Positions 14,201 to 24,008 of a stretch of DNA of 64,000 nucleotides are shown piece after piece. The notes beneath the pieces were generated by a model that was given only the letters and a program-made list of their open reading frames with translations, was not told the origin of the DNA and did not search any database. The number at the start of each line of letters is the position of its first letter. Position 1 is the stretch's first letter. The stretch is from Neocallimastix lanati (nom. inval.) (Eukaryota > Neocallimastigomycota > Neocallimastigomycetes > Neocallimastigales > Neocallimastigaceae). The translations under genes were made by a program, and so were the position numbers. Where the stretch lies: the NCBI GenBank assembly GCA_016946835.1, contig JACVTC010000027.1, positions 461,001 to 525,000 of the forward strand, written 5' to 3'.

Positions 14201-14736
14201 TGGATAATCTTAATACCAGTTTAGTGGAAGCTCCTTCCTATATTACTATAGAACCTCCAACACCTGTTGTTTCACCAAAATTGATTAATAATGAAAGTGT
14301 ACAAGAAACAGCAACAAATGTTACAACTGCAGGTAATATGAATAATAGTAATGGTAATACTACTATACCAACAATTACAGCTAATCTTATTCATGAAAAT
14401 GAGGATGGAAGTAGCATAAATGAATCCTCTATGCTTTCACTTAACTATTCAATGGGTAATAGTGGTCCTACAGTGATTACAAATAACACGACCCCTTCGA
14501 ATGCTTCAAATGGTCCATCCAATAATTCCATGAAAAGATTATCACCTAGCTCTTCTTTCAATTTAAATTCCATATTTAAACAACAACAAGGATTAAATCA
14601 AACCATACGTTTTGAAATTACTATTGTACGTATTCCATGGCTTAATTTACATGGTATTCAATTTAGAAGAATTTCTGGAAATCTTTGGAAATATAAAAAA
14701 ATATGTTTGGCTATCTTGAAGGAATTAAAACTTTAA
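7336..14736 (+). CDS. KIN1: KIN1/MARK-family Ser/Thr protein kinase with C-terminal KA1 domain, 7 exons
   Basis: Exons 7336-7566, 8005-8377, 8639-8670, 8817-8943, 9223-9281, 9444-9561 and 9782-14736 join through GT..AG introns into 1964 codons in one frame. Visible motifs are the glycine loop GQGSMG (59-64), the ATP-binding Lys81 in ACKIMPR, the HRDLKIEN catalytic loop (211-218), DFG (231-233), activation segment [16 protein letters not shown] with Thr246, and [16 protein letters not shown]. This pattern and the loop after Lys81 are typical of fungal Kin1/Kin2, which act in polarity, exocytosis and ER-stress signalling at the cell cortex. The C-terminus ([32 protein letters not shown]) is a KA1 end that binds acidic lipids. 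A KA1 N-half-like stretch ([15 protein letters not shown]) lies about 765 residues earlier, near 1112-1156. Between them are Asn runs, Ser-Asn and Ser-Lys repeats and Gln-rich blocks. An in-frame stop at 7321 supports the start. Splicing is deduced, not observed. Confidence 0.93.
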
Positions 14737-14759
14737 AAAAAATATATATATATATAAAT

Positions 14760-14818
<59 letters not shown>

Positions 14819-15232
14819 AGAATAAGGACAGGAAGAGGAAGAGAAGAAAAGAAAAGAAAAATAGTAATAATATATAAATTAATTAATAAATAAAGAAACC
14901 AAAAATAAATTAAAGTAAAATAATAGGGTATTATTTTACTTTTTTTTTATTTTATTTTATTTTTTTATTTAGCGTTATTTTTTATTTATATATATAATAT
15001 ATATATATTTTATTATAATTTTTACTTTTACTATTATAATATCTTATATATATATTAAAAAAAATATTAATATATTTTTTTATTTAACATAATTTTTTTT
15101 TTAACATTATTATTTTAATTATTTTTTAAATTTATATATGTGTATGTTTATTATTATTTATTTATAAATTTATTAATTATTTATCTATTTATATATATAT
15201 ATATATTATTTATTAGTTTATATTATTAGAGA

Positions 15233-15278
<46 letters not shown>

Positions 15279-15732
15279 GAAAAAACTTTTTTTTTTTTTT
15301 ATTATTAGTATTTTATTAATTTCATTAATTATTAGTCAATCACAAATTATCATTACCTCATTTTTAAATCGTTAGTTTATTTTTATTTTTTTTTTTTTTT
15401 TTATTTTTTATTTTATTTTTTATATTTTTATATTTTTATTATTTTTTTGATTTAAAGCGACCAACGAAACAAAAAAAAAAAAAAAATTAACAAAAAAAAA
15501 AAAAAAAAAATAAATTAAAAAAAAAAATAATAATAATAATAATAATAAAATATATGTAATTTATATATATATAAATATATTAAGAAAAAAGACAGAAAAA
15601 AAAAAAAATTTACATTTCTTTTTTTTTTTATACATTATCAAAAAATTTTACGATTAATAAAAAAAATAAAAATAAAAATAAAAAAAAAAAAAAAATTAAA
15701 ATATTAAATATTAATTCAAATTAATTATTACA

Positions 15733-15770
<38 letters not shown>

Positions 15771-16186
15771 ATTTCTTTTTTTTTTTTTTATTATTATTAT
15801 AAAAATAAGATATATACAAATTCATAATTACAAAAAAGTAATAATGCAAATTTTTACTATCAATGTTAAAGTTTTTTATGAATATTAATTTTTATTTTAC
15901 AATAAGCTTTTTTCAAGAAGAAAAGAAATAAAATTACTAATACCTTTTCAAAAAAAAAAAAAAAAAAAAAAAAAAATTATTTAATTTTAATAATATTTTA
16001 TTAAAAATTAAAAAGAAAAAAAAAAAAAATGAATTATTGAATTTTAATAATATTTTAAATAGAAAAAAACAACAAAGAAAATAAACGAAAACTTTATAAA
16101 AAATAAAATAAATGATCATGTTATTCAAAATTCATCCAGTAAACATAACCTATATGAATTTATTCTAAGAGAAATAATGGCATCAT

Positions 16187-16231
<45 letters not shown>

Positions 16232-16280
16232 CCTATAAATTCGAACTAGACCATTTATTTTTTTTTTTTTTTTTTTTTTC
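14737..16280. other. A+T-rich 3' flank of the KIN1-like gene
   Basis: A poly-A tract of about 47 bases at 14769-14815 follows the stop codon closely. An (AAT)n array of about 45 bp lies at 15232-15276, with further homopolymers at about 15735-15768 and 16189-16229. No gene is seen. Confidence 0.6.
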
Positions 16281-16490
16281 TGGGGATGTTTTTAAAAAAA
16301 CCATCAGGAGATGTCTATTTTAATTTTTTTTTTTTTTTTATGGGGATGTTTTTAAAAAAACCATCAGGAGATGTCTATTTTAATTTTTTTTTTTATGGTG
16401 ATTATGGTGATGTTGTTAAAAATAACCATCAGGAGATGTCTATTTTATTTTATTTTTTTTTTTTTTTTTGTGGGGATGTTAAATATTTCC
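16281..16490. repeat. 60-bp minisatellite ending in poly-T, about 3.3 units
   Basis: Units start at 16281, 16341, about 16401 and 16471. Each carries TGGGGATGTT, an A-tract, CCATCAGGAGATGTCTATTT and a poly-T tail. The first two units are nearly identical at exactly 60 bp; the later ones are diverged or partial. An open frame across it repeats the same peptide and I treat it as non-coding. Confidence 0.8.
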
Positions 16491-16507
16491 TAATGAATAA
16501 TGAACAG

Positions 16508-16518
16508 CCCCCCCCCTC

Positions 16519-16549
<31 letters not shown>
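16508..16549. repeat. C9 run followed by a long poly-A tract
   Basis: Nine consecutive C residues (16508-16516) are followed by TCC and about 31 A. A C homopolymer is exceptional in this window. Confidence 0.7.
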
Positions 16550-16553
<4 letters not shown>

Positions 16554-16587
16554 AAATCTATATTTATTAAGAGTATCTTATCTATTT

Positions 16588-16702
16588 ATCTTTATTCCTA
16601 TTCCTATTCCTATTCCTATTCAATTATTATCATTTAATTAATGAATTTTAACAGGAATTGAATAGTAGGAATTGAATAGTAGGAATTGAATAGTAGGAAT
16701 TG
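16588..16702. repeat. TATTCC hexamer repeat facing 14-bp AGGAATTGAATAGT repeats
   Basis: About five copies of CCTATT (16588-16622) are followed, after a 30-bp spacer, by 3.6 tandem copies of AGGAATTGAATAGT (16653-16702). The two arrays are imperfect reverse complements, so the region can fold on itself. Confidence 0.75.
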
Positions 16703-18109
16703 AGAAATTATGGATACCTAATAATAAAGGCCATACCTGGCCTATCAAAGGGATTTTCATGTCTTCCCATCTCCCCATTATTCTGTAATGATTGAGAAAT
16801 GGAAATGGATAGGAATTTAGAGAAAAAGAATTTCAGGAATGAACTAATTAACCGACTTCTTAAAGGACAAATACGAATAGAATTAAAAATTGAATTTAAA
16901 ATTAGTTTAAGTCCATCAAATATTTTTTTTTTTTTTTTTGAGAATCTTTATCCATTAATATTCTAGCTAATAAAGAGGTTAAAAAATTGAATATTCAATA
17001 AAAAAAAAAAAAAAAGGATAAGCATAGAGAAGACGATCAGGAATAGGAATAATGGGTTCAGAAGAATACCTGATTTCTATTATTAATTTATTAATTTATT
17101 ATTTTATACTGTTAAAAATTTGCGAATCCATAAAGTAAATCTTTCAATTTATTATTTTTTTAACAGGTGAAGTGTTGTGTAATCATATAAATAACCATTA
17201 AATAATCCGTATTATTATTATAGTTAATGCTTAAAATGAAAATGCATATATGCTGTATGATTAACTCTACCCTGTTTATTTCAATAATATATGTAAAATG
17301 CCATCGTTAACCTCTTATGAATATATATTATAGCATAGTTTATACAGCATATATGCATATTGACATAATATCGTTTATATAATATTAATATATATGCGAT
17401 TATTGTATATTTGTATTTGAATGCCAATATATGCTGATATCTATCTATATATATATATGTATATAGTCGACATATCAAAATAAAAACTAAGTGATTTTTA
17501 AAAAATAAAAATAAAAATAAAAAAAAAAAAATTAGTAAATGAAGTTAAAAAAATAAAAAAATAAAAAATAAAAAATAAATAAAAATAAATTCTTTACTAT
17601 GATCTTATATTTTGAGATATATATATATACCCATATACCCATATATTTTTTTACATTATATTTATTTCATTTAGACTTCTAACCTAATGGAAAAAAAAAA
17701 TTTTTTTTTTTTTTTTTTTTTGCATAAAATTGGGTTTTTAATTTTGTATGATTCTCTATCGATGTCTAAAATATACTTTGTCATTATAATTATGAGTGAA
17801 TAAATGAAATTAATAATAATAGTAAATTATTATTTATAAAAAAAAAAAGTACCATAGCATAATTACATTAATCATCCAAATAAAAAAATAATAATAATAA
17901 TAATAATAAATAATAAATAATAAATAAAATAATATTTTAATTAATCATAAGAAATATAATGTAATAAAGAATAAATAAAAAGATAAGTTCAAAAAAAAAA
18001 AAAAAAAAAAAAAAAAATTCGGTATGATGTATTTCTATGGATAGTAATATTGATCAACATTTAAATCTAAAATAATAAAAAAAAGTTAATATCTTTAAAA
18101 AAATAAGAA
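16703..18109. other. Less A+T-rich intergenic DNA with inverted repeat
   Basis: It holds an open segment at about 16825-16925 (ELINRLLKGQIRIELKIEF) without a start or partner exon. It also holds a 16-bp perfect inverted repeat at 17242-17257 and 17343-17358, and several homopolymers. No gene can be supported. Confidence 0.45.
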
Positions 18110-18610
18110 AAATAGTGTGGTTATCACACTAATCTATATAACTAAAACTCTCTCCCTGAAAAAAAAAAAAAAAAAAAAAAAAAGAAAGATGCTCAATTAA
18201 GTGAATTACTCTCTCTAGATTCTGTAAGCCGAACTGAACTATTAGTATTTTGTGTTTGTTTGAAGTATATTATATAATATAATATATATTATAAAATAGG
18301 ACTACTACTACTAAAATAGTATGGTTCCTAAGCCATATGGGATAAACGACATCAACATACTCTTTTAGTATTGAAGAATTACTAATTAAATTGATCAAAA
18401 AAAAAAAAAAAAAAAAGTTAACTCAAGAGACCTACTAATGATGATAGGTATTGTTTTATGGTAAAGATAACGTAGTAAGCCTCAACAATCTAAGGGAACA
18501 GTAGACCTCTCTTCCCCTTTCTCAGTGAACTTGTTTAAAGAATTTGTTCACTTAAAATGTCTCTATTCCTTCCCTAGTAGTATCGAATAGCAACTGTAAT
18601 AAGTAAATAG
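18110..18610 (-). mobile_element. Strongly decayed LINE 3' fragment (copy C)
   Basis: Patches of this stretch resemble, in the same order, the 3' coding end of the LINE at 20740-21045. Examples are ACTAAAACTCTCTCCCTG (compare ACTAAACTCTCCCCGG), ATGATAGGTATTG, and AAATGTCTCTATTCC followed by CCCTAGTAGTATCG. Spacing is expanded by A-runs and no reading frame survives. It is an older relic of the same family. Confidence 0.5.
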
Positions 18611-18836
18611 TAAATAGGACCCCCAAAAAAAAAAAAAAAAATTATTGCTTCTGCTGTAATATTTGGGTTTTTTTTTTTTTTTTCCATCATCAACACCTCG
18701 GTACCAGGGGGAATTAAAGATGATCTTCCCTTAGTGGAATTTTCCCATAGTTAGGGTGATAAGACCCTGAAAGGGGATTAAATAATAAATTTAATTAATT
18801 AAACATATATATATATATTGTAAAACGTAAAACTAA
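18611..18836. other. Short G+C-richer non-coding stretch
   Basis: It includes an island at about 18685-18780 (CCTCGGTACCAGGGGGAATT and beyond) with no open frame. It may be further LINE remains, but I could not align it. Confidence 0.35.
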
Positions 18837-18971
18837 TTTTTTTTTTTTTTTTTTTTTTTTTAGACTTAGAGAAAAACTTTATTTAATTTATAATAATAAT
18901 AAAATTACATGATTTTAAAGGAAAAAAAAAAAAAATAAAATACATGAAATAAAATATTATATATTATTAAA

Positions 18972-20462
18972 TTATAAAAGTGCGTTAGAAGCAATAGCCT
19001 CTAATTTTTCCCATTCCTCGATAATAACACCACGTCCATTATTGTGAGTAATAATTTCAGTATTAGTGTTATCAATCGAATCTGTATCTGTCATTTCACC
19101 AGGAGGTGAAAATCCATGCCTTATCATTTCGACGTCGACGCTCTTGGCAACGGCAGATTCAATGGAATACCATTTCATCATCAAACTAAAAGATCGACAA
19201 ATTAATGGTATTGCATTTGTTAAAAACACCGCAATCCCCACAAAATACGGAACAGTTGACGAAGTTGAACTTTGTTTAAAAATATTGTCAACTAATTGTC
19301 TTTGTTCCCCATCATTAACTTTAATTTTTGAATATATTGAACGCCCACCAAGAAGAGCACTCAATATATAATAATAAATATTATTATTATAATCCTTTTC
19401 TGAATCTAAAGAAACATCCAAGGATTTTTGTTCAGTTATCATTGCAAACTTCAAAAAGAGATCATCTAGAAAAGGTAAAGATTTATTTCTGTAATTTTCC
19501 AATTCTTTACAGGCAAAGATCCAGTGAGAAAATCTAGGTACACTAACACCACAACAAGGGCAACAATTAGGGCAATCTTCTGAGACGATTTTTCTTTTAA
19601 TGGAAATACTAATGTCAAATTTAAAGCCACACCTAATTCAAGAAATCCAAAAGAATCCCAACTGATACTTAGGATATTGAAATGTTAAGTTTCTGATTTC
19701 TGAAATAAATCCAAAATCATTCTCCTTGTAAATAATTGCTTTTTTAGCTTTTGAGGGTTTGAAGACATCTCTTTCCCAATAAAACTTTTTTTTTTTTCAC
19801 TTGTTTTCTTACCATTTAATTTCTTATCCAAAGTCCTTGATTCTTTAGTCCATGAGTAATGTGACATAGTAGGAATATTATTAGTGAGATGATTAATAAT
19901 ACATGATGAATTTTTCCATTTTCTAAAGCATCGTAATTGAGATATATAACAAATAGCTGAAAGAGGAGGAATTCTCAATTCACGAGGAATATCATAGAAA
20001 CTAACATAAGATTTACGAGATTTAAGTCCATAACTCCTAATAAAGCAAATAAAGTCCTCTGTTAATAATTTTTTTGAGCTTTAGAGCATCTGCTCTTATT
20101 TTGAACCAAAGAGAGAAAGGAGCATAATATAAAACAAGACTAAGAATAAACGAAATTAAAACATATTTCTTCAATGGGAGAGGAATAGATTTATTAATAA
20201 GAAATCGAAAGTACGAAATTTAACTTGACATTTAAATTACTGTTTAATTTGGATTGTATAGGTTTCAGTGATAAAGATTCATCAAAAGGAATACCAAGAT
20301 AGGTATAGTTGTCAGTTTTAGGTAATTTGTTACTACCAATAAAGAAAGATGGATCTCCATAGTTTATCGGTTTAACAAAGTTAATCTGTTTTACAACAAG
20401 AGTAGCACACTTATTAATTCCAAAAGTCATTTCATTTTTAATAGCCCATTCATGAACTTTAT

Positions 20463-20466
<4 letters not shown>
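18972..20466 (-). pseudogene. LINE ORF2 C-terminal fragment (reverse transcriptase thumb to zinc motif), broken
   Basis: Three frames together align with copy B. 20194-20466 (VHEWAIKNEMTFGINKCAT) matches the region just after the RT FADD box. 19685-19978 (IPTMSHYSWTKESRTLDKK) matches the middle. 18972 to about 19637 carries the zinc-binding CPCCGVSVPRFSHWIFAC motif and the shared terminal KSVDV..IRH motif. At least two frameshifts and an in-frame TGA at 19638-19640 break it. It encodes the distal part of an RT polyprotein only and cannot be functional. Confidence 0.85.
20455..20466. repeat. Left target-site duplication of LINE copy B
   Basis: AACTTTATTCAA directly adjoins the poly-T tail of copy B and is identical to 23997-24008. 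Confidence 0.7.
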
Positions 20467-20504
<38 letters not shown>

Positions 20505-23500
20505 CAGGGAAGAGAATACACTTCCAAAAACTTTATTAAATTTTATTTTAAAAAATACATGTAGGTGAAAAGTACATTAGAAATTAAAAATAAAAAATTA
20601 AAAAATAAAAAATAAAAAATAAAAAAGCTCGAAAATACTATGTATTTCGGCAAGTTGTACTATGCGGGAATTTTACCCTTCCTATCAAATAAAAAAGAAA
20701 TAAAATTTAGAAGTAACATCCTTAAAATAGATAGTGTGGTGTCCACTAAACTCTCCCCGGATTCATCATTTATTGAGCTACTAGGGCGAGAATCACCCTT
20801 CGTAGTAATAGATGATAATCCTGTATTTTCATTATGCCTTATCAGTACGACGTCGACGCTCTTGGTTAAGTTTGATATTTTGCAATACCTATCAAATAAT
20901 AGCTCAAACGAACTACTTATGATAGGTATTGCATTTGTTAAGAATTCCGCCAAGCCCACAATTTTTGGAACAGGTGACTCAGATGAACCTTTGAAAAGTA
21001 GTTCATTTAAATGTCTCTGTTCCCCACTATCGAAATGTAGTTCATTTAAAACTAAAGTCCCACCAAGAAGGAACAAGTATATATAATGATTGATATCATC
21101 TTCAAAATCAGAAATAGAGTCATAGGAAGAAAGAGGATTCAACGCTCTAATCTTCCTAAGGAATAAAACATAGAGATCATCGATGAAATTTAAAGAATTC
21201 CATCTAAAAGATGCAAGAGCATCGCATTTAAAAATCCAATGTTCAAAAGATTGATTACCTTCACCACAACATGGGCAGGACTTTGGACAATCTTCTGAAA
21301 CTCTACCCATTCTAATAGCAATAGTAGTATTGTATTTATAACCACAGCGTAAACGTATAATCCACGAAAATCCTAAGTTGAATTGGGGATATTTTAAGCT
21401 AAGCATTATTATAGCTTTATTGTTTGAGAACTTGTTACTATCGTAGTTTTGACCTTTAATACCTTGAAATCTGGAAACTGATTTCCAGTAACGTTCTATA
21501 ATATCGTCATATTTTACACATTTATATTTTTTGATTTTTTTATATAGTGTTCTAGATTCTTTAGTCCAGGAATAATAAGGCATTTTGGGAATAGATTTAA
21601 TAAGATCCTTTATGATACAGTTTGATTTACTCCATTTTGCAAATGATTTAATCTGTAAGGCTGCGCAGATACCAGCAATAGGAGGGATGCTTAGATCTCG
21701 AGATAAAGCATAAGTACTCATTGTTGAATTATGTCTAATATAGTCATTGTTTTCTGTATTTGTTTTACCATTTTTAGAGAAGGAACCGATACACCAAAAT
21801 AGACCAGTATTAATTAATGTTTGAATTCTAGCCGTTCTAGATTTGTTTGAACCAAGTAAAGGAGAATAATAAATTACTTTACTAATAACAAAGGATTGAA
21901 GAACTTTTTTCTTGTATACAATAGGAATAAGTTTATTTGAAAAGAAACGTGTAAATGAAAGAAGGGATTTTCTAACTTTAAAATGCATGTGAGATATAAT
22001 GTGTTCTAGTAGGAGATCATCTGAAAAAGGAATACCAAGATAGACATAACTAGAAACTTTAGGAATATCATTCTTTCCTAAATAGAAGGTTGGATCACTA
22101 TAGTTTGGAGGAGGTTGGAAGTTCATTGGTTTTATAACCATAGTTGCACACTTTTCAATACCAAAAGTCATTTCATTTAAATTAGCCCATTTATGTACCT
22201 TTTTTAATAATTTTTCTAAATTTTTTGCACTTGGAGCAATGAGAACAACATCATCAGCAAAGAGTCCACCACAACACTTTTTTCTTCCAACATTAACACC
22301 ATACTTTTCACAGTCATTTAGTATATCATTGATGAATAAATTGAATAAGATTGGAGATAAAGGACAACCTTGACGAACACCTCTTTTAATAGGAAATTCA
22401 TTTGATAACATTGAAGCAAATCGAGCACGTGCTTTAGATGAAGTATATAAATTACAAAGAAAATCAAAACATTTACCGCGTACTCCATAGTGATATAATT
22501 TAGTAAGAATGTTAAAAATAGGAACTGAATCATAAGCTTTTTTAAGATCTAAAAAAGCTAAATATGTGAATTTTCCTTGGAATTTTCTTCTTTGACAAAT
22601 TTCTCTAACGGAAATGAATAAACTAATGCATTCTTCGCGGTTGCGAAATCCAAATTGTTCAGGTCTAATGAAATTGTGTGAGAGTGCGTAAGTAGATATT
22701 CTATCTGTTATAATTTTTGAAATGATTTTTAGTCCAACGTTAATGAGAGAAATACCTCGATAATTACTACAATCTGATAGGTCACCCTTCTTAGGAATTG
22801 ATACAATAGAAGCTGAGTTCCATTTTTTAGGAAATGACCCATTCCATATTTTATTAAATATCAATTTTAGACACTTTCCAGCAGCAGGATGTGATTCTAG
22901 TAATTCTTCGTTACAAAAAAGAGCTTTGTAGAATTCAATCGGAATACCATCGGGGCCGGGTGCTTTGTTATTTTTCATCGATGAAATAGTTTTTTTAATA
23001 TCTTCAATCGTAATAGGACCATTTATATTCCAGGTAGTGGATCTAAGACTAATATTCCTTAAAGCATGATTCCAGTAATTACGATTAAGGCTGTGACCTG
23101 AGGGATCCGAAGCAAGATCTTTATAATATTCAGCCCATCTATCTAATTGCTTTGAAGGAGAGATAATATCTTGACCAAACTTAGATTTAATGCAAGTAAG
23201 GGAGGTAGATGAATATGATGGTTTAGCCATTTTCTTTAAACATCTCCAACCATTTTTGAAATCTTTATTCAAAAAATAATTACCTATTTTTACTATATTA
23301 GCCTTAAATCTAGCAGAACGAAATTTACTCTTAGTTTTCTTGATTAATTTGTAAAGTTTTTCATATTTATTAAATTGTTCAAGGTAATTATCAACATTTT
23401 CACAATTAAAGTAAGGCTTAATATTCCGAAATGCAATATGTTTTTCATGAGATAGTTTTTTAATGTAATAAGGACAATGAAAAGCAGAGCCCTTTAAATT

Positions 23501-23996
23501 TGTTGGAATAAAAGCCTTAATATCTTTCCCGATATTATTTGCTGTATTGATAAATTTTTCTACCATTTCATCAGCCGTAAGCGAATTGTAATGAGAATCA
23601 AGGTCATTTTCTAGGATTGAAAAATAATTATGTGATAAAATATCTGAATTTTTTGTTTTACAAATATGAGTTGACCATTTAGAAACTTTAGTAGGCCTTA
23701 TAAAACCATCGGAGAGAACTTTGTTGCAAGAAAGTAAAATAGGTTTATGATCAGAAATACCATAAAACGAAGTACAAACCGAGGTTTTATTAATATGGGA
23801 TGCCAAAGCCTCATTATAGATGACATGATCAATGCAAGATGATCTAGTACCTTTAGCATATGTAAATTGATTACCATATAAAGGAGCAATATACCAATTA
23901 GGAAAATTATTTGAAATGTATGTTTTGATCTTCTTTAATGACATGTTAAAGTCACCAACTAGGACAGCCGGAACATTTTTTCTATTGTGAAAACGT
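20467..23996 (-). mobile_element. LINE (non-LTR retrotransposon) copy B, 5'-truncated, nested in copy A
   Basis: A 35-nt poly-T (20467-20501) represents its poly(A) tail on the minus strand. The 3' UTR occupies 20502-20659 and a single long ORF runs to the 5' end at about 23996. The element is flanked by 12-bp direct repeats AACTTTATTCAA at 20455-20466 and 23997-24008, as expected of target-primed reverse transcription. Its 5' end lies inside the endonuclease domain, so it is a typical 5'-truncated insertion. Confidence 0.9.
20660..23995 (-). pseudogene. LINE ORF2: APE-type endonuclease (C-terminal part), reverse transcriptase, zinc motif
   Basis: The frame is open from the truncated 5' end to the stop at 20660, without internal stops. 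The first Met is at 23944, but the codons before it (VPAVLVGDFN) are clearly endonuclease sequence, so it is not a natural start. Numbering from that Met: endonuclease GISDHKPI at about 62-69; RT motifs NNKAPGPDGIP (about 322), NYRGISLINVGLKI, LDLKKAYDSV, GVRQGCPLSPILFNLFINDI, and the catalytic FADDVVL (about 561); then a CCHC-like CPCCGEGNQSFEHWIFKC (about 885-905). This order is that of APE-endonuclease LINEs such as the L1/Tad group. The enzyme nicks the target and reverse-transcribes the element RNA. The missing endonuclease N-terminus and promoter make this copy non-autonomous. The intact frame suggests recent insertion. Confidence 0.93.
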
Positions 23997-24008
23997 AACT
24001 TTATTCAA
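23997..24008. repeat. Right target-site duplication of LINE copy B
   Basis: AACTTTATTCAA matches 20455-20466 and lies immediately beyond the last endonuclease-coding bases of copy B. Confidence 0.7.

Larger units (their letters stand above)
18837..20466 (-). mobile_element. LINE (non-LTR retrotransposon) copy A, 5'-truncated and interrupted by copy B
   Basis: The element lies on the minus strand. Its 3' poly(A) appears as the T-run at about 18837-18860, followed by a short 3' UTR (to 18971) and ORF2 C-terminal coding sequence up to 20466, where the poly-T of copy B begins. The first 12 bases of the junction (20455-20466, AACTTTATTCAA) recur beyond copy B at 23997-24008. Copy B therefore appears to have landed inside copy A, or at its truncated 5' end. 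Confidence 0.85.

Noticed and set aside
16286-16570. 94-codon plus-strand frame
   Set aside because: It repeats MFLKKPSGDVYFN because it crosses the 60-bp minisatellite, then runs into poly-Lys from an A-run.
19066-19537. Plus-strand open frames in LINE copy A
   Set aside because: Antisense shadows of the LINE ORF2 sequence. The same holds for 20640-21086.
18817-24000. ATTGTAAAACGTAA (18817) resembling ATTGTGAAAACGTAA (23984) as target-site duplication of the whole LINE block
   Set aside because: Imperfect, and the right copy lies within sequence still readable as endonuclease coding. The exact 12-bp pair is the better duplication.
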